A stretch of DNA of 64,000 nucleotides from Mesorhizobium sophorae. Lineage in GTDB: Bacteria; Pseudomonadota; Alphaproteobacteria; Rhizobiales; Rhizobiaceae. Within the stretch, counting starts at the first letter, position 1. Each line of letters starts with the position of its first letter. Shown here one piece after another: positions 17,155-26,188 of this stretch. Made by a program: the position numbers and the translations under genes. The notes beneath the pieces were generated by a model. The model saw nothing but the letters and a program-made list of their open reading frames with translations. It had not been told where the DNA came from and made no database searches. The stretch lies in the NCBI RefSeq assembly GCF_002270415.1, contig NZ_NNRI01000012.1:124001-188000 (forward strand), given 5' to 3'.

Positions 17155-19140
17155 ATGCATGAACTCTGGCGTCGGTTCTGCCGCGACAAACGCGGCAACT
17201 ATGCTCTTATGACGGTCGTTGCGCTGGTCCCGCTGATGGGCGGCCTGGCGATGGCGGTCGACTACACCGAGATGAACCGTGAAAAGCAGACGGTGTTGAA
17301 TGCGCTCGATGCCGCCAACTTCGCCACGGCGCGACGGCTGACGGAAGGTGCGACCGACGACCAGTTGAGAGCCTATGCGCTCGACTTCTTCAACGCCAAC
17401 CTCAACAGCGTCGATCCCGCCAACGCGACGCTCAACGTCACCTTGCCGAGCAACACCAGCGGCGGCGGCTTGCTCAAGATGAGCGCGCGTCTTGACTACC
17501 AGCCCTATTTCTTTCCTGCCTTCGGCCAGCTCATCGGCAAATCCCAAACCGACGCGAACCAGAAAATCAGCTTCAACGTCTCCTCGGAAGTGCGTCTGAA
17601 GAACACGCTGGAAGTTGCCCTGGTGCTCGACAATTCCGGATCGATGACCACGACCGGAACCGGCTCGGGGCAAAGGCGCATCGATCTTCTCAAAACTGCT
17701 GCCAAGCAGCTGGTCGACACGCTGGCCCTGCAAGCGGCAATGATCAAGCAGGTGGACAGGCCGGTGCAATTCGGCCTCGTGCCCTTTGCTGCCTCGGTCA
17801 ATGTCGGTGCCAGCAACGGCAACGCATCGTGGATGGACACCGAAGGCCTGTCGCCGGTATCGAACGAGAACTTCGACTGGTCGACGCTGAACACGGCCAA
17901 CAAATACGCCCAGCAGACCAGCGGCATATGGTACAAGCGCGGCTCCGGATGGGGTGCCGATGAAGGCCAGATGCTGACCCGGTTTTCGCTCTACCGCGAC
18001 ATGAAGGTCGTCACCAACCACGAGCGCGTCACCAACAGCAAACGCGTGGTGTGCGACGAGTACAACTCGAACAACACCTGCAAACGAAGCCACGACGAGT
18101 ATGACTACATCGATTCCTATGGCCCGTTCGCCAGTTGGCAAGGCTGCGTCGAAGCCCGGCCCTACCCCTACAATGTCAACGACGCGCCGCCGTCCGGCGG
18201 CTCGTCGAACACCGGCATAGGGGTCGGCGATCCGGCGACGATGTTCGTGCCGATGTTCGCCCCGGACGAACCAGGCAATCATTGGAAGCTCACCCAGGAT
18301 CCCGATGAGGCCATGCCGACGACCTATGGGGCCGTGAACAGCTGGTGGAATGACGACCCGACGAGCAGCACCGGCCAATCCCGGCTGCGCAACATGGCCA
18401 AATATTTCCAGCCGCGGCCGATCGATGCGCCGGCGCTGCCGGCCGGAAACGGCCCGAACTACAGCTGCACCACCAACCCGATCACACCGCTGACCGATGT
18501 CAGCGTCACCGACGGACTCACCTCGATCAAGGCCGCGATCGACCTGATGCAGCCGAATGGCGGCACCAGCGTTCCTGAGGGCATGGCCTGGGGCTGGCGG
18601 GTGGTCTCGAGCGGCGAGCCGTTCACGCAAGGACGCCCGGCAACAGAAAGAGGCAACGACAAGGTCGTGATCGTGCTGACCGACGGCGCCAACACCTACT
18701 ACACGCCTGCGTCGCTCGGCTATTCCGATCCCGCCGATTCGAAGTCGACCTACGCGTCCTACGGCTATCTCAACCCCGGCTACAACGGTACCTCGGTCGG
18801 CCGCATGTTTCTGGGGACATCGAGCGCCATTGGCCAGTTCGACTATTCGAACGGCAATTACACGAGCGCGCTCAACGAGCAGATGGCGACGCTTTGCAAC
18901 AACGCCAAGGCAGCCAACATCATGGTGATGACGGTGGCGCTCGACTTGTCCACGACCAAAACCAGCGACCAGGCGGCGATCGCGGCGCTGAAATCCTGCT
19001 CGTCGAACTCGCGCTTCCGCAAGGACCCGACGGATCCGAGCAAGCCGGCCAAGCTGTTCTGGAACGCCACCGGCGCCACCTTGTCGAACGATTTCAAGGA
19101 AATCGGCAACGAATTGTCGAACCTGCGCGTCGTCAGCTGA
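17155..19140 (+). CDS. TadG-like protein with von Willebrand A domain
   Basis: A 661-residue protein. A single N-terminal membrane segment (NYALMTVVALVPLMGGLAMAV), directly after a RRFCRDKRG leader, is the TadE/TadG-type anchor. A vWA domain follows from about residue 140, with the metal-binding DxSxS motif (LVLDNSGSMTT) and a late VIVLTDGANTY strand. Between these strands lies a large insertion (about residues 250-400) rich in Asn, Ser, Tyr and Gly. Bacteria use such proteins at the inner membrane or cell surface, often with Flp pili. No cpaB-F or flp genes are present here, so a pilus role cannot be assumed. A smaller vWA-less relative lies at 21295. Confidence 0.88.
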   Translation: MHELWRRFCRDKRGNYALMTVVALVPLMGGLAMAVDYTEMNREKQTVLNALDAANFATARRLTEGATDDQLRAYALDFFNANLNSVDPANATLNVTLPSNTSGGGLLKMSARLDYQPYFFPAFGQLIGKSQTDANQKISFNVSSEVRLKNTLEVALVLDNSGSMTTTGTGSGQRRIDLLKTAAKQLVDTLALQAAMIKQVDRPVQFGLVPFAASVNVGASNGNASWMDTEGLSPVSNENFDWSTLNTANKYAQQTSGIWYKRGSGWGADEGQMLTRFSLYRDMKVVTNHERVTNSKRVVCDEYNSNNTCKRSHDEYDYIDSYGPFASWQGCVEARPYPYNVNDAPPSGGSSNTGIGVGDPATMFVPMFAPDEPGNHWKLTQDPDEAMPTTYGAVNSWWNDDPTSSTGQSRLRNMAKYFQPRPIDAPALPAGNGPNYSCTTNPITPLTDVSVTDGLTSIKAAIDLMQPNGGTSVPEGMAWGWRVVSSGEPFTQGRPATERGNDKVVIVLTDGANTYYTPASLGYSDPADSKSTYASYGYLNPGYNGTSVGRMFLGTSSAIGQFDYSNGNYTSALNEQMATLCNNAKAANIMVMTVALDLSTTKTSDQAAIAALKSCSSNSRFRKDPTDPSKPAKLFWNATGATLSNDFKEIGNELSNLRVVS

Positions 19141-19261
19141 TCCGGGCACTGGCAGCCATCTGGCGCAACGGCTGGCGGCGCCATGCCCTTGCGGACACTT
19201 GCCGCTGCGGGCAGATATTGTCCGCTCGCTGCCGCACCGGCGTGCGCAGTGGAACCAACAG

Positions 19262-19894
19262 ATGCCTGAAACCGCCAACCATCTCGCCTTTGCGCTGGTC
19301 TGCCTCGGCATGGTGCTGACGCCGGGCCCCAACATGATCTACCTGATCTCGCGTTCCCTGTCGCAAGGGCCAAAGGCGGGGCTGATCTCACTTGGCGGCG
19401 TCGCGCTCGGCTTTGTCTTCTATGTGCTGGCGGCGGCATTCGGCATCACCGCGCTATTGCTTGCCGTGCCCTATGCCTATGACGCGCTGCGCTTTGCCGG
19501 CGTGCTCTATCTCCTGTGGCTGGCCTGGCAAGCGGTGAAGCCGGGCGGACGCTCGCCGTTCCAGGTGCGCGAGCTGCCGCGGGACCGGCCGCGCAAGCTG
19601 TTCGCCATGGGCCTGATGACCAATCTGCTCAATCCGAAGGTGGCCGTGCTCTATCTGTCGCTGCTGCCGCAGTTCATCAGCCTGGACAAAGGCCATGTCC
19701 TGTCGCAGCTGCTGGTGCTCGGTGCGACGCAGATATCGATCAGCCTCAGCGTCAATGCCATCATCGCGGTGACAGCGGGCTCGATAGCCACCTTCCTCGC
19801 CGGCCGGCCGCTATGGCTGGTCATCCAGCGCTGGATGATGGGCACCGTGCTGATGGCACTCGCGCTGAAGATGGCGACAGACGCACAGCGCTGA
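19262..19894 (+). CDS. LysE/RhtB family amino acid exporter
   Basis: A 210-residue inner membrane protein with the family pattern: first helix, then LTPGPNMIYLISRSLSQG near residue 20, and GLMTNLLNPKVAVLYLSLLPQF near residue 120. These are the hallmarks of RhtB-type threonine/homoserine exporters, though the substrate cannot be read from the sequence. I start it at the ATG at 19262 (MPETANHLAF), because the frame extends further upstream only through low-complexity sequence. It follows the vWA gene by 121 bases without an obvious terminator. Confidence 0.92.
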   Translation: MPETANHLAFALVCLGMVLTPGPNMIYLISRSLSQGPKAGLISLGGVALGFVFYVLAAAFGITALLLAVPYAYDALRFAGVLYLLWLAWQAVKPGGRSPFQVRELPRDRPRKLFAMGLMTNLLNPKVAVLYLSLLPQFISLDKGHVLSQLLVLGATQISISLSVNAIIAVTAGSIATFLAGRPLWLVIQRWMMGTVLMALALKMATDAQR

Positions 19895-19924
19895 GAGTGG
19901 AAGTACAAGCGGCGATCGCCGCCG

Positions 19925-20083
19925 TCAGCAACCGAAGACTTCCTTCAGAAAAGCCCGAGAAACGCGCTTTCGAGTTGCACCGGGCTGGTCGGCGTTTGCC
20001 AGCGCAATATTGATATTGCCAGCAATGCCAAAGCAGATCAGCCAGACGATCTTCTTGAGCACTCGCGACAGTTTCCACGCCAT
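19925..20083 (-). CDS. Possible small exported protein
   Basis: A 52-codon reading frame, shorter than usual ORF cut-offs. It opens with a basic stretch (MAWKLSRVLKKI) followed by a hydrophobic segment (VWLICFGIAGNINIALANA) ending in an A-x-A-like site, then a short basic tail (TRKRVSRAFLKEVFGC). That is the layout of a signal peptide or single-pass small membrane protein. No strong ribosome-binding site is seen, and I do not recognise the family. It lies between the converging LysE and DUF2189 genes. Confidence 0.35.
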   Translation of the reverse strand: MAWKLSRVLKKIVWLICFGIAGNINIALANADQPGATRKRVSRAFLKEVFGC

Positions 20084-20174
20084 GGGTCAGTCTCGTCACC
20101 TGGCCACAGCGGGCGCCGACAAGCCAAACATATCAGGCTTTGTCAGGCGCTCTTTGTTTGGCGTTCCGGCGTCG

Positions 20175-20999
20175 TCACATCGGCCGTCGGATTTGCTGCG
20201 CCCGTTCCGGCTCGACCACCTTGCGGTAGAGATGCCAGGTGGCGTGGCCGAGCACCGGCATGACCACGGCGAGCCCGGCAAACAGCGGGATCGAGCCGAT
20301 CACCAGCAGCACGGCGACCATCAACCCCCACAGCGCCATTTGCAGCGGGTTTGCCATCACCGCTCGCGCCGAGGTCTCGATGGCCGAAACAGCGCCGACA
20401 TCTCGGTCGAGCAACAGCGGGAAGGCAACCACAGTGGTGGCGAGCACGACAACGGCGAAGACAAAACCGGCTGCGTTGCCGGCGAGAATCAGAGTCCAGC
20501 CCTTGCCGGTCGTCAGCACCTCGCGGACAAAGTCACCGATCGATGCCGGCGGCTGGTCGCCGAACAGGCCGGTGTAGATCGACTGCGCGGTGTAGAGCCA
20601 CAACAGGAACAGCGCCACCAGCATGATACCGATCGCCGCGATCGACGGTATTGCTGGCGAGCGACGCACATCGAGGGCATGCCGCCAGGAGGTGTTCATG
20701 CCGAGTTCGCGGCGACGGCTGATCTCGTAAAGACCGATGGCGGCAAACGGGCCGACCAGCGCGAAGCCCGACATCAGGGGATAGATGAGCTGGATGGCAT
20801 TGGCGCCGGACGTCCATCGCGTCAGAATCAGGCCGACAACGGGGTAGATCAGGCACAGGAACACGTAGTGCGATGGTTTTGCCCAGAAGTCCTCGGCGCC
20901 GAGGCGCAGCGCATCCCTGAGATCCGCCGTGGTGATGCTGCGCACCGTGGGCTGTACGTGCGCCCCGTGTGCGTCCGCCATGACATGAAAGCCGGCCAT
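20175..20999 (-). CDS. DUF2189 multi-pass membrane protein
   Basis: A 274-residue inner membrane protein with about six hydrophobic segments. The N-terminal part has VRSITTADLRDALRLGAEDFWAKPSHY, and the first membrane pair follows (FLCLIYPVVGLIL; GFALVGPFAAIGLYEISRR), with the ISRRRELG loop typical of DUF2189. The last loop (VVMPVLGHATWHLYRKVVEP) is also typical. The function of the family is unknown; I recall it near respiratory oxidase genes in some alphaproteobacteria, but none is here. The 295 bases upstream (to 21294) contain only an AT-rich stretch near 21200-21240 that may hold divergent promoters. Confidence 0.87.
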   Translation of the reverse strand: MAGFHVMADAHGAHVQPTVRSITTADLRDALRLGAEDFWAKPSHYVFLCLIYPVVGLILTRWTSGANAIQLIYPLMSGFALVGPFAAIGLYEISRRRELGMNTSWRHALDVRRSPAIPSIAAIGIMLVALFLLWLYTAQSIYTGLFGDQPPASIGDFVREVLTTGKGWTLILAGNAAGFVFAVVVLATTVVAFPLLLDRDVGAVSAIETSARAVMANPLQMALWGLMVAVLLVIGSIPLFAGLAVVMPVLGHATWHLYRKVVEPERAQQIRRPM

Positions 21000-21294
21000 A
21001 ACCTTCCTCCCGTGTGTCGGGGACGGTCACCGCCCGGATGGCCGCCCGCAGCTGCCACTAGTAGATGTAGCACCATAGCCGATTTGCCAGGGGTTGTCGC
21101 CGCGTCAATAGCTTGAAGCTGCTCCTCGTGCTCATCTCTCGCTGTCACCTCTCATATGGCCGTGCGTTGGCAGGCTTTCGTTTTGGTCGGCCATCTTGCT
21201 GCATTTAAGCATTACAAATTTTAGTAATTACTGAAATAGCGCGTAGAGACCCCCTGGCGTATCACTTGGGCTTTACAGGTTTTGGCGAGGGGCG

Positions 21295-22518
21295 ATGTTC
21301 GTATTGAAGAGCTTCTGGTCTTCGGAGCGCGGCAACTTTGCCATGGCGACCGCCATAGCAATGTTGCCGATAATGCTTGTCGTGGCCGGTACTATCGATC
21401 TGACTGGCACCAGCGACGACGCCGCGCAATTACAGAATTCGCTGGACGCGGCTGGGCTTGCCGTCGGGACAAAGTACCTACCCAGCATGACCGCGAGTGA
21501 TGTGCAGGAGCTTGGGCTGGCATTCTTTACGGCCAATATGAGCGTCGCCGACCAGCAGGAGTATACGGGCAGCGTCTCCGCCTTTTCGGCAAGCGCCAGC
21601 GGCGACCCGAGTGCCTATTACATCTCGGTTTCGTCCAGCATCAGCCGTCCGAGCTTCATCAATGGCGCGGCCCCCTGGCCAGCCCACCGCTCGGCCACGG
21701 TCAAGATGCACCCCGGCGCGCAGGCCTGTGTGCTGGCGCTCGATTCACATGCGTCGGCCGCCGTGAGCCTGCAGGGCTCGACCGATGTCTCTATGAGCAG
21801 TTGCGTGATCGCGGCAAACTCGGATGCGTCCGATGCTGTCAGCAGAGGCGGTTCGGCGCAGGTGTCGGCAGGCTGCGTCTCGACCGCCGGCGGCACTTCC
21901 GGGCTTTCGCCTCCCAACGCCAATCTTACCTGCGGTGCGCCGCTCGAACATCAATATGCGTCTTTCGACCCACTGGCGGACATCGTCCCACCTCCCTACA
22001 CATTGTGCCTGCCCGTGCCGAACGGCAAGACTTACACGCTGTCGCCAGGCACGTATTGCGACAAGACCTTGTCGGGAAACATCACGCTCAATCCGGGCGT
22101 CTACATCCTGCGCGGCACCACCATAAAGCCGGGCGGCAACGGCAGCCTGAACGGCCAAGGCGTGACCATATTCCTCATGGAGGACGCACAGATCTACATA
22201 AATGCAAATGAAATGGTGAACCTGTCCCCTCCCACCAGCGGTCCCTACGCTGGCATTACCATTTTCGAGAGCCACGGCAACACTTCGGCCTTGACGCTGA
22301 ACGGCGGTGCAAATTCCGTGATCAGCGGGTTCGTCTATGCGCCTGACGCGCCCATTTCCTTTGCTGGCAACTCAGATATGAGCGGTCAAGGCGACTGCCT
22401 GAGGCTTGTTGGCCTGACCGTACTGATGACCGGCAACTCATCCATCAAGACCGACTGCACAGCCGTGTTTGGAAATCGCGAGATGTATGCAAGCCGCCTC
22501 ATCACCCTGGTGAAATGA
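21295..22518 (+). CDS. TadG-like protein without vWA domain
   Basis: A 407-residue protein. It begins with a TadE/TadG-type anchor: a charged leader (SFWSSERGN) and one hydrophobic segment (FAMATAIAMLPIMLVVAGTI), then an amphipathic helix (AAQLQNSLDAAGLAVGTKY). The rest is a Ser/Gly/Asn-rich beta-structured region with repeated short strands and paired cysteines (ACVLALDSHASAAVSL; SSCVIAANS; GTYCDKTLSG), likely a beta-helix on the outside of the inner membrane. The 661-residue TadG-like protein 2.1 kb upstream has the same anchor but a vWA domain. The exact role is unknown. Confidence 0.82.
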   Translation: MFVLKSFWSSERGNFAMATAIAMLPIMLVVAGTIDLTGTSDDAAQLQNSLDAAGLAVGTKYLPSMTASDVQELGLAFFTANMSVADQQEYTGSVSAFSASASGDPSAYYISVSSSISRPSFINGAAPWPAHRSATVKMHPGAQACVLALDSHASAAVSLQGSTDVSMSSCVIAANSDASDAVSRGGSAQVSAGCVSTAGGTSGLSPPNANLTCGAPLEHQYASFDPLADIVPPPYTLCLPVPNGKTYTLSPGTYCDKTLSGNITLNPGVYILRGTTIKPGGNGSLNGQGVTIFLMEDAQIYINANEMVNLSPPTSGPYAGITIFESHGNTSALTLNGGANSVISGFVYAPDAPISFAGNSDMSGQGDCLRLVGLTVLMTGNSSIKTDCTAVFGNREMYASRLITLVK

Positions 22519-22597
22519 GCGGGCAACTTCCGTTTCGATTCCAGATTTCCACCGCCCTGCCCGGCAAAAGCCATGATCGCGACTATCTCAGGCAGGC

Positions 22598-23113
22598 ATG
22601 ACCACTTCGGGAATCGAACACGACCAGATCGCGAACTTGAACAGACGCAAATGGCTCAAGGCAGTGGGCCTTGCAGCCGTGGCCGGGCTTGCCGCCTGCA
22701 GCACCGTTTCGCTGCCCACCGGCGAAGGCGCCGGCGTCTCCTCGTCCGCCACCGGCACACTGGCCAGCATCCGCGCCTCGGCGGGCCTTCCGCCGCTGGT
22801 TACCGACCCACAGCTCGAGCAGGCCGCCCTGCAGCAGGCCGGCTACATGGCGCGGCGTGGCCGCATGAGCCACACCACCGGCTGGGGCAAGGATTTCGCC
22901 TCGCGCGTCAAGGACAATCGCATTGCCGGCGCCGCCGCAGAGAATATTGCCGAGGGCCGTTTCGACCTGCAGAAGCTGTTCGACATATGGGCGCATTCGC
23001 CCGGCCACCGGCGCAACATGCTCGACCCACGCTTCACCCGCTTTGGCCTCGCCTATGTGCGCGACGGCCGCGACGGCGCCCTGCGCTACTGGAGCCTTGT
23101 GCTCGGAAGGTAA
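22598..23113 (+). CDS. CAP (SCP/PR-1) domain lipoprotein
   Basis: A 171-residue secreted protein. The N-terminus has a twin-arginine-like signal (NRRKWLKAVG) followed by LAAC, a lipobox, so it may be a Tat-exported lipoprotein. The CAP domain follows with the motifs MSHTTGWGKDF (first His), AAAENIAEG (Glu-Asn) and IWAHSPGHRRNMLDP (second His), then RFGLAYVRD. The residues that build the CAP cavity are all present. Functions of bacterial CAP proteins are poorly known. It follows the vWA-less TadG-like gene by about 80 bases. Confidence 0.9.
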   Translation: MTTSGIEHDQIANLNRRKWLKAVGLAAVAGLAACSTVSLPTGEGAGVSSSATGTLASIRASAGLPPLVTDPQLEQAALQQAGYMARRGRMSHTTGWGKDFASRVKDNRIAGAAAENIAEGRFDLQKLFDIWAHSPGHRRNMLDPRFTRFGLAYVRDGRDGALRYWSLVLGR

Positions 23114-23161
23114 GGCGGCACTCCCCGATAGGTCGTCGCCTTGAATTTCGAGGGCGACGAT

Positions 23162-24694
23162 CTAGTCCATGTGTGCGGCTGGTGCGCCACCGGCCGGCGC
23201 CTGCTTTGGCTTGCGCAGCAGGAAAACAAACGGAATGGAAATCAGCGTCATCACCATGAGTATTTTGAAGTCATTGACGTAGGAGATCATCATCGCCTGC
23301 AGATTGACCATACGATCAATCTCCGAAAGCGCCATTGGATCGCCGCTCGCGGCCGCCGGCGATACCGCCCACAAATTGGGGTTGAACGGATTGATGAAGG
23401 CCGAAAGCTCGGTGTGATTGACCTGCGTGTTGCGCACCATCAGAACCGTCACGACCGACACGCCGATGGACGAGCCAAGATTGCGCACCAGGCTGAACAA
23501 GGCCGTGGCATCAGTGCGGAAGCGCACGTCAAGCGTGGCGAACGCCACGGTCGACAGCGGCACGAACACCATTCCCATTCCCAAGCCCTGGATGACGCCG
23601 GAGCTGATGATCAGCCAGTTGTCCATCTGCGGCGTGAAGCTGGACATGGTGTAGAGTGACTGCGCGGTCAGCAGAAAGCCGATGACGACGAGGATCCTGG
23701 CGTCGACCTTGCTCATGATCCGCCCGACGACGAGCATCGAAATCATGGTGCCGATACCACGTGGCCCAAGGACAACGCCGATGGTGATGGTCGGATAGCC
23801 GAAGATGGTCGACAGCATTGGCGGCAGCAACGACATGCTCGCCAGGATGAGCACACCCATGACGAAGATGAACGCCAGGCCGGTCACGAAATTGCGGTCG
23901 AGGAATATCTTGGGATCGATGAAGGGATGTTCCGCCGTCACCGTGTGGATGATGAACACCCAGAAGCCGGTCAGCGAAAGACCAAGCTCGATCCAGATCT
24001 CATTCGAGGAAAACCAGTCGACCTCGCCGCCACGATCGAGCAGCAGCTGAAGCGCGCCGACGCCGAGCGAAATCATGGCGAAGCCGAAGAAATCGAAACC
24101 GCGCACCCGCCGGGCAACAGCCGGCAAATAGGCGGCCATACCGAGGAAGGCGACAATGCCGACCGGCAGGTTGATGAAGAACACCCAGCGCCAGTTGAAA
24201 TTCTCGGTCAGCCAGCCACCGAGCGTCGGGCCCAGAATTGGCCCCAGCATGATGCCGGCGCCCCAGATCGCCATCGCCTGGCCATGGCGTTCCCTGGGGT
24301 TGATGTCGAGCAGGAAGGTCTGCGACAACGGCACGATCGCGGCGCCGAACACGCCTTGCATCAGCCGGAAGAACACTATGCTCTCCAGGCTCCAGGCGAT
24401 GCCGCACAGCATCGAGAACACGGTGAAGCCGACCACCGCCGTCAGGAACAGTTCCTTGCGGCCGAAGCGGTCGGCCAGCCAGCCGGTGACCGGCGTCATG
24501 ATGGCGGCGGCAACGATGTAGGACGTCAGCACCCAGTTGATGTTGTCCGGCGAGGCGCCGAGATCGCCGGTCATGGTCGGCAGCGCAACGTTGGCGATCG
24601 TCGTGTCGAGCGCCTGCATGATCGTCGCCAGCATGAGCGCGACCGTGATCAGGCCACGATGCGGCACTTCTTTGAAGGGTTCGGGCGTGCTCAT
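23162..24694 (-). CDS. emrB: EmrB/QacA family drug efflux transporter (DHA2, MFS)
   Basis: A 510-residue, 14-helix major facilitator superfamily proton antiporter. The DHA2 motifs are present: LDTTIANVALPTM in helix 1, WLADRFGRK (motif A) and ILGPTLGGWLTENFNWRW (motif C). With EmrA and an outer membrane channel it should form a tripartite pump for hydrophobic toxins; no TolC-type gene is adjacent. It is the last gene of marR-emrA-emrB. Unlike most such operons, a 324-base gap with a long inverted repeat separates it from emrA. Confidence 0.94.
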   Translation of the reverse strand: MSTPEPFKEVPHRGLITVALMLATIMQALDTTIANVALPTMTGDLGASPDNINWVLTSYIVAAAIMTPVTGWLADRFGRKELFLTAVVGFTVFSMLCGIAWSLESIVFFRLMQGVFGAAIVPLSQTFLLDINPRERHGQAMAIWGAGIMLGPILGPTLGGWLTENFNWRWVFFINLPVGIVAFLGMAAYLPAVARRVRGFDFFGFAMISLGVGALQLLLDRGGEVDWFSSNEIWIELGLSLTGFWVFIIHTVTAEHPFIDPKIFLDRNFVTGLAFIFVMGVLILASMSLLPPMLSTIFGYPTITIGVVLGPRGIGTMISMLVVGRIMSKVDARILVVIGFLLTAQSLYTMSSFTPQMDNWLIISSGVIQGLGMGMVFVPLSTVAFATLDVRFRTDATALFSLVRNLGSSIGVSVVTVLMVRNTQVNHTELSAFINPFNPNLWAVSPAAASGDPMALSEIDRMVNLQAMMISYVNDFKILMVMTLISIPFVFLLRKPKQAPAGGAPAAHMD

Positions 24695-24735
24695 GATGCG
24701 GAACTTCCGGCAGGTAATAAAATCGTGTAGAAAAG

Positions 24736-24854
24736 GTTTCCGGGCGGCAAGGCCTTCCGTTGAGAGACCCTCATTCGCGGTGGGACGCGATGGTCGATGT
24801 GGGGGTTACGTCGACCGAAAGTCTCTGATGAGCGGATGCCTGCCGCCCGGAAAC
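24736..24854 (-). other. Long inverted repeat in the emrA-emrB gap
   Basis: Perfect 14-base arms GTTTCCGGGCGGCA (24736-24749) and TGCCGCCCGGAAAC (24841-24854) enclose 91 bases. Inside, a second, imperfect pairing is possible (GTTGAGAGAC with GTCTCTGATG), so the region could form a long hairpin in the operon transcript. It lies about 40 bases upstream of the emrB start. It could be a transcription or RNA-processing signal, or the remains of an insertion. The rest of 24695-25018 shows no gene. Confidence 0.6.
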
Positions 24855-25018
24855 ATGAGGACCGAGGGGTCCGTGTCGAAGATTTCAGATTCCGGTCGAG
24901 CCGCGACGCGGCTCCAACCAAACGCTGATTCTTCCCACTCCTCCCATCAGACCAATCCTGTTGCCGGCTTGCACCCGCTTGGTTCCCCACGGGCTTGCGC
25001 CGATTTTTACTCCGCCGC

Positions 25019-26188
25019 CTAGCCCGCCGTAGCGTGGCCGAATATGGCGGGAAACCCGCGGGCAACGCCGGTGTCGACTGTAACGGTCGCGCTCATGCCG
25101 GTGCGCAACGCCATCTTGGCGTCGGCATCGGTCAGTTCCAGGCGCACCGGAATGCGCTGCGTGACCTTGACCCAGTTGCCAGTGGCATTCTGGGCCGGCA
25201 GCAGGGAAAATTCGGCTCCCGTGCCGGCGCCGATCGCCTTGACCGTCGCCTCGAAAGTTCTGCCCGGATAGGTGTCGACCATGATCTCGGCCTTCTGGCC
25301 GGGCTTCATGTGGGTCAGCTGGGTTTCCTTGAAATTGGCGTCGATCCAGGTGTCGCCGGTCTCGACCAGCGAAAACAGCGGTGTGCCGGAGCCGACATAC
25401 TGACCGACCTTGAACGACGAGGCCTGGCTGACGACGCCGTCGGCCGGCGCCTTGACGGTGGTCTGCGCCAGATCGTAGGCCGCCTTGTCGCGCGCGGCGA
25501 GCGCGGCCATCACGGTCGGGTGCTTGTCGGTCTCGATGTCTGGATTGCCGCCAAGGGCTGCCTTGGCGCTGATGATGCCTTGCCCGGCAACGGCCAGCTG
25601 CTGCTTTGCCTTGTCGAGATCGTTCTTGGCCTGGTCGAGCGACGACTTGGCGTTGATGCCCTTCTGGGCAAGGTCGGCGGCACGGTCGAACTGGGACTGG
25701 GCGAAGTCGACCTCACTGGCATCGGACCTTTGCTGTGCCATCGACTGGCCATAGGCCGCGCGCAGCTGCTCGACATTGAGACGCGCGCCCGCCACCGCCG
25801 CGTCGGCCTGGGCCAGCGCGATCCGGTAGGGCTCCGGGTCAATCGCAAACAGCACATCGCCCTGCTTGACCAGCTGGTTATCGGCGATGTCGACCTGAAC
25901 GATGCGGCCTGCCGTGTCGGAAGCAATCGACACCTTGGCCTGCTGCAGATTGGCGTTCTCCGTCTCCTGGTAGCGGCCGCCGGTGACCCAGACGTAACCG
26001 CCGCCGATAGCCAGCGCCGCAGGCAGCGCAACCATCAGCAGGGAGCGGCCCAGCCGGCGCTTGTTCTTCACCGGCGCCGGGGCCGGCTGCATCGGAGGAG
26101 CAACCGCCACCGGGGCCGCGGCCGGCTGCGCCGGCGCGTCCACTTCCAGCTCGGTCACCTTCTCGTCTATCTTGGCTACCGCGTTCAT
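25019..26188 (-). CDS. emrA: HlyD family periplasmic adaptor (EmrA)
   Basis: A 389-residue membrane fusion protein. An N-terminal cytoplasmic stretch rich in Ala and Pro precedes one membrane anchor (LLMVALPAALAIGGGYVWV). The lipoyl halves follow (ASDTAGRIVQVDIADNQLVKQGDVLFAID and TVKAPADGVVSQASSFKVGQYV), with a long coiled-coil hairpin between them. It should link EmrB in the inner membrane to an outer membrane channel. Its ATG overlaps the marR stop (ATGA, 26185-26188), so the two are translationally coupled. Confidence 0.94.
   Translation of the reverse strand: MNAVAKIDEKVTELEVDAPAQPAAAPVAVAPPMQPAPAPVKNKRRLGRSLLMVALPAALAIGGGYVWVTGGRYQETENANLQQAKVSIASDTAGRIVQVDIADNQLVKQGDVLFAIDPEPYRIALAQADAAVAGARLNVEQLRAAYGQSMAQQRSDASEVDFAQSQFDRAADLAQKGINAKSSLDQAKNDLDKAKQQLAVAGQGIISAKAALGGNPDIETDKHPTVMAALAARDKAAYDLAQTTVKAPADGVVSQASSFKVGQYVGSGTPLFSLVETGDTWIDANFKETQLTHMKPGQKAEIMVDTYPGRTFEATVKAIGAGTGAEFSLLPAQNATGNWVKVTQRIPVRLELTDADAKMALRTGMSATVTVDTGVARGFPAIFGHATAG

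Noticed and set aside
17122..19335. A long minus-strand open frame of 737 codons across the vWA TadG-like gene
   Set aside because: It is rich in Arg, Val and Gly in the way that the opposite strand of a high-GC gene is. It has no recognisable domain and no ribosome-binding site. The plus-strand gene has clear TadG and vWA motifs.
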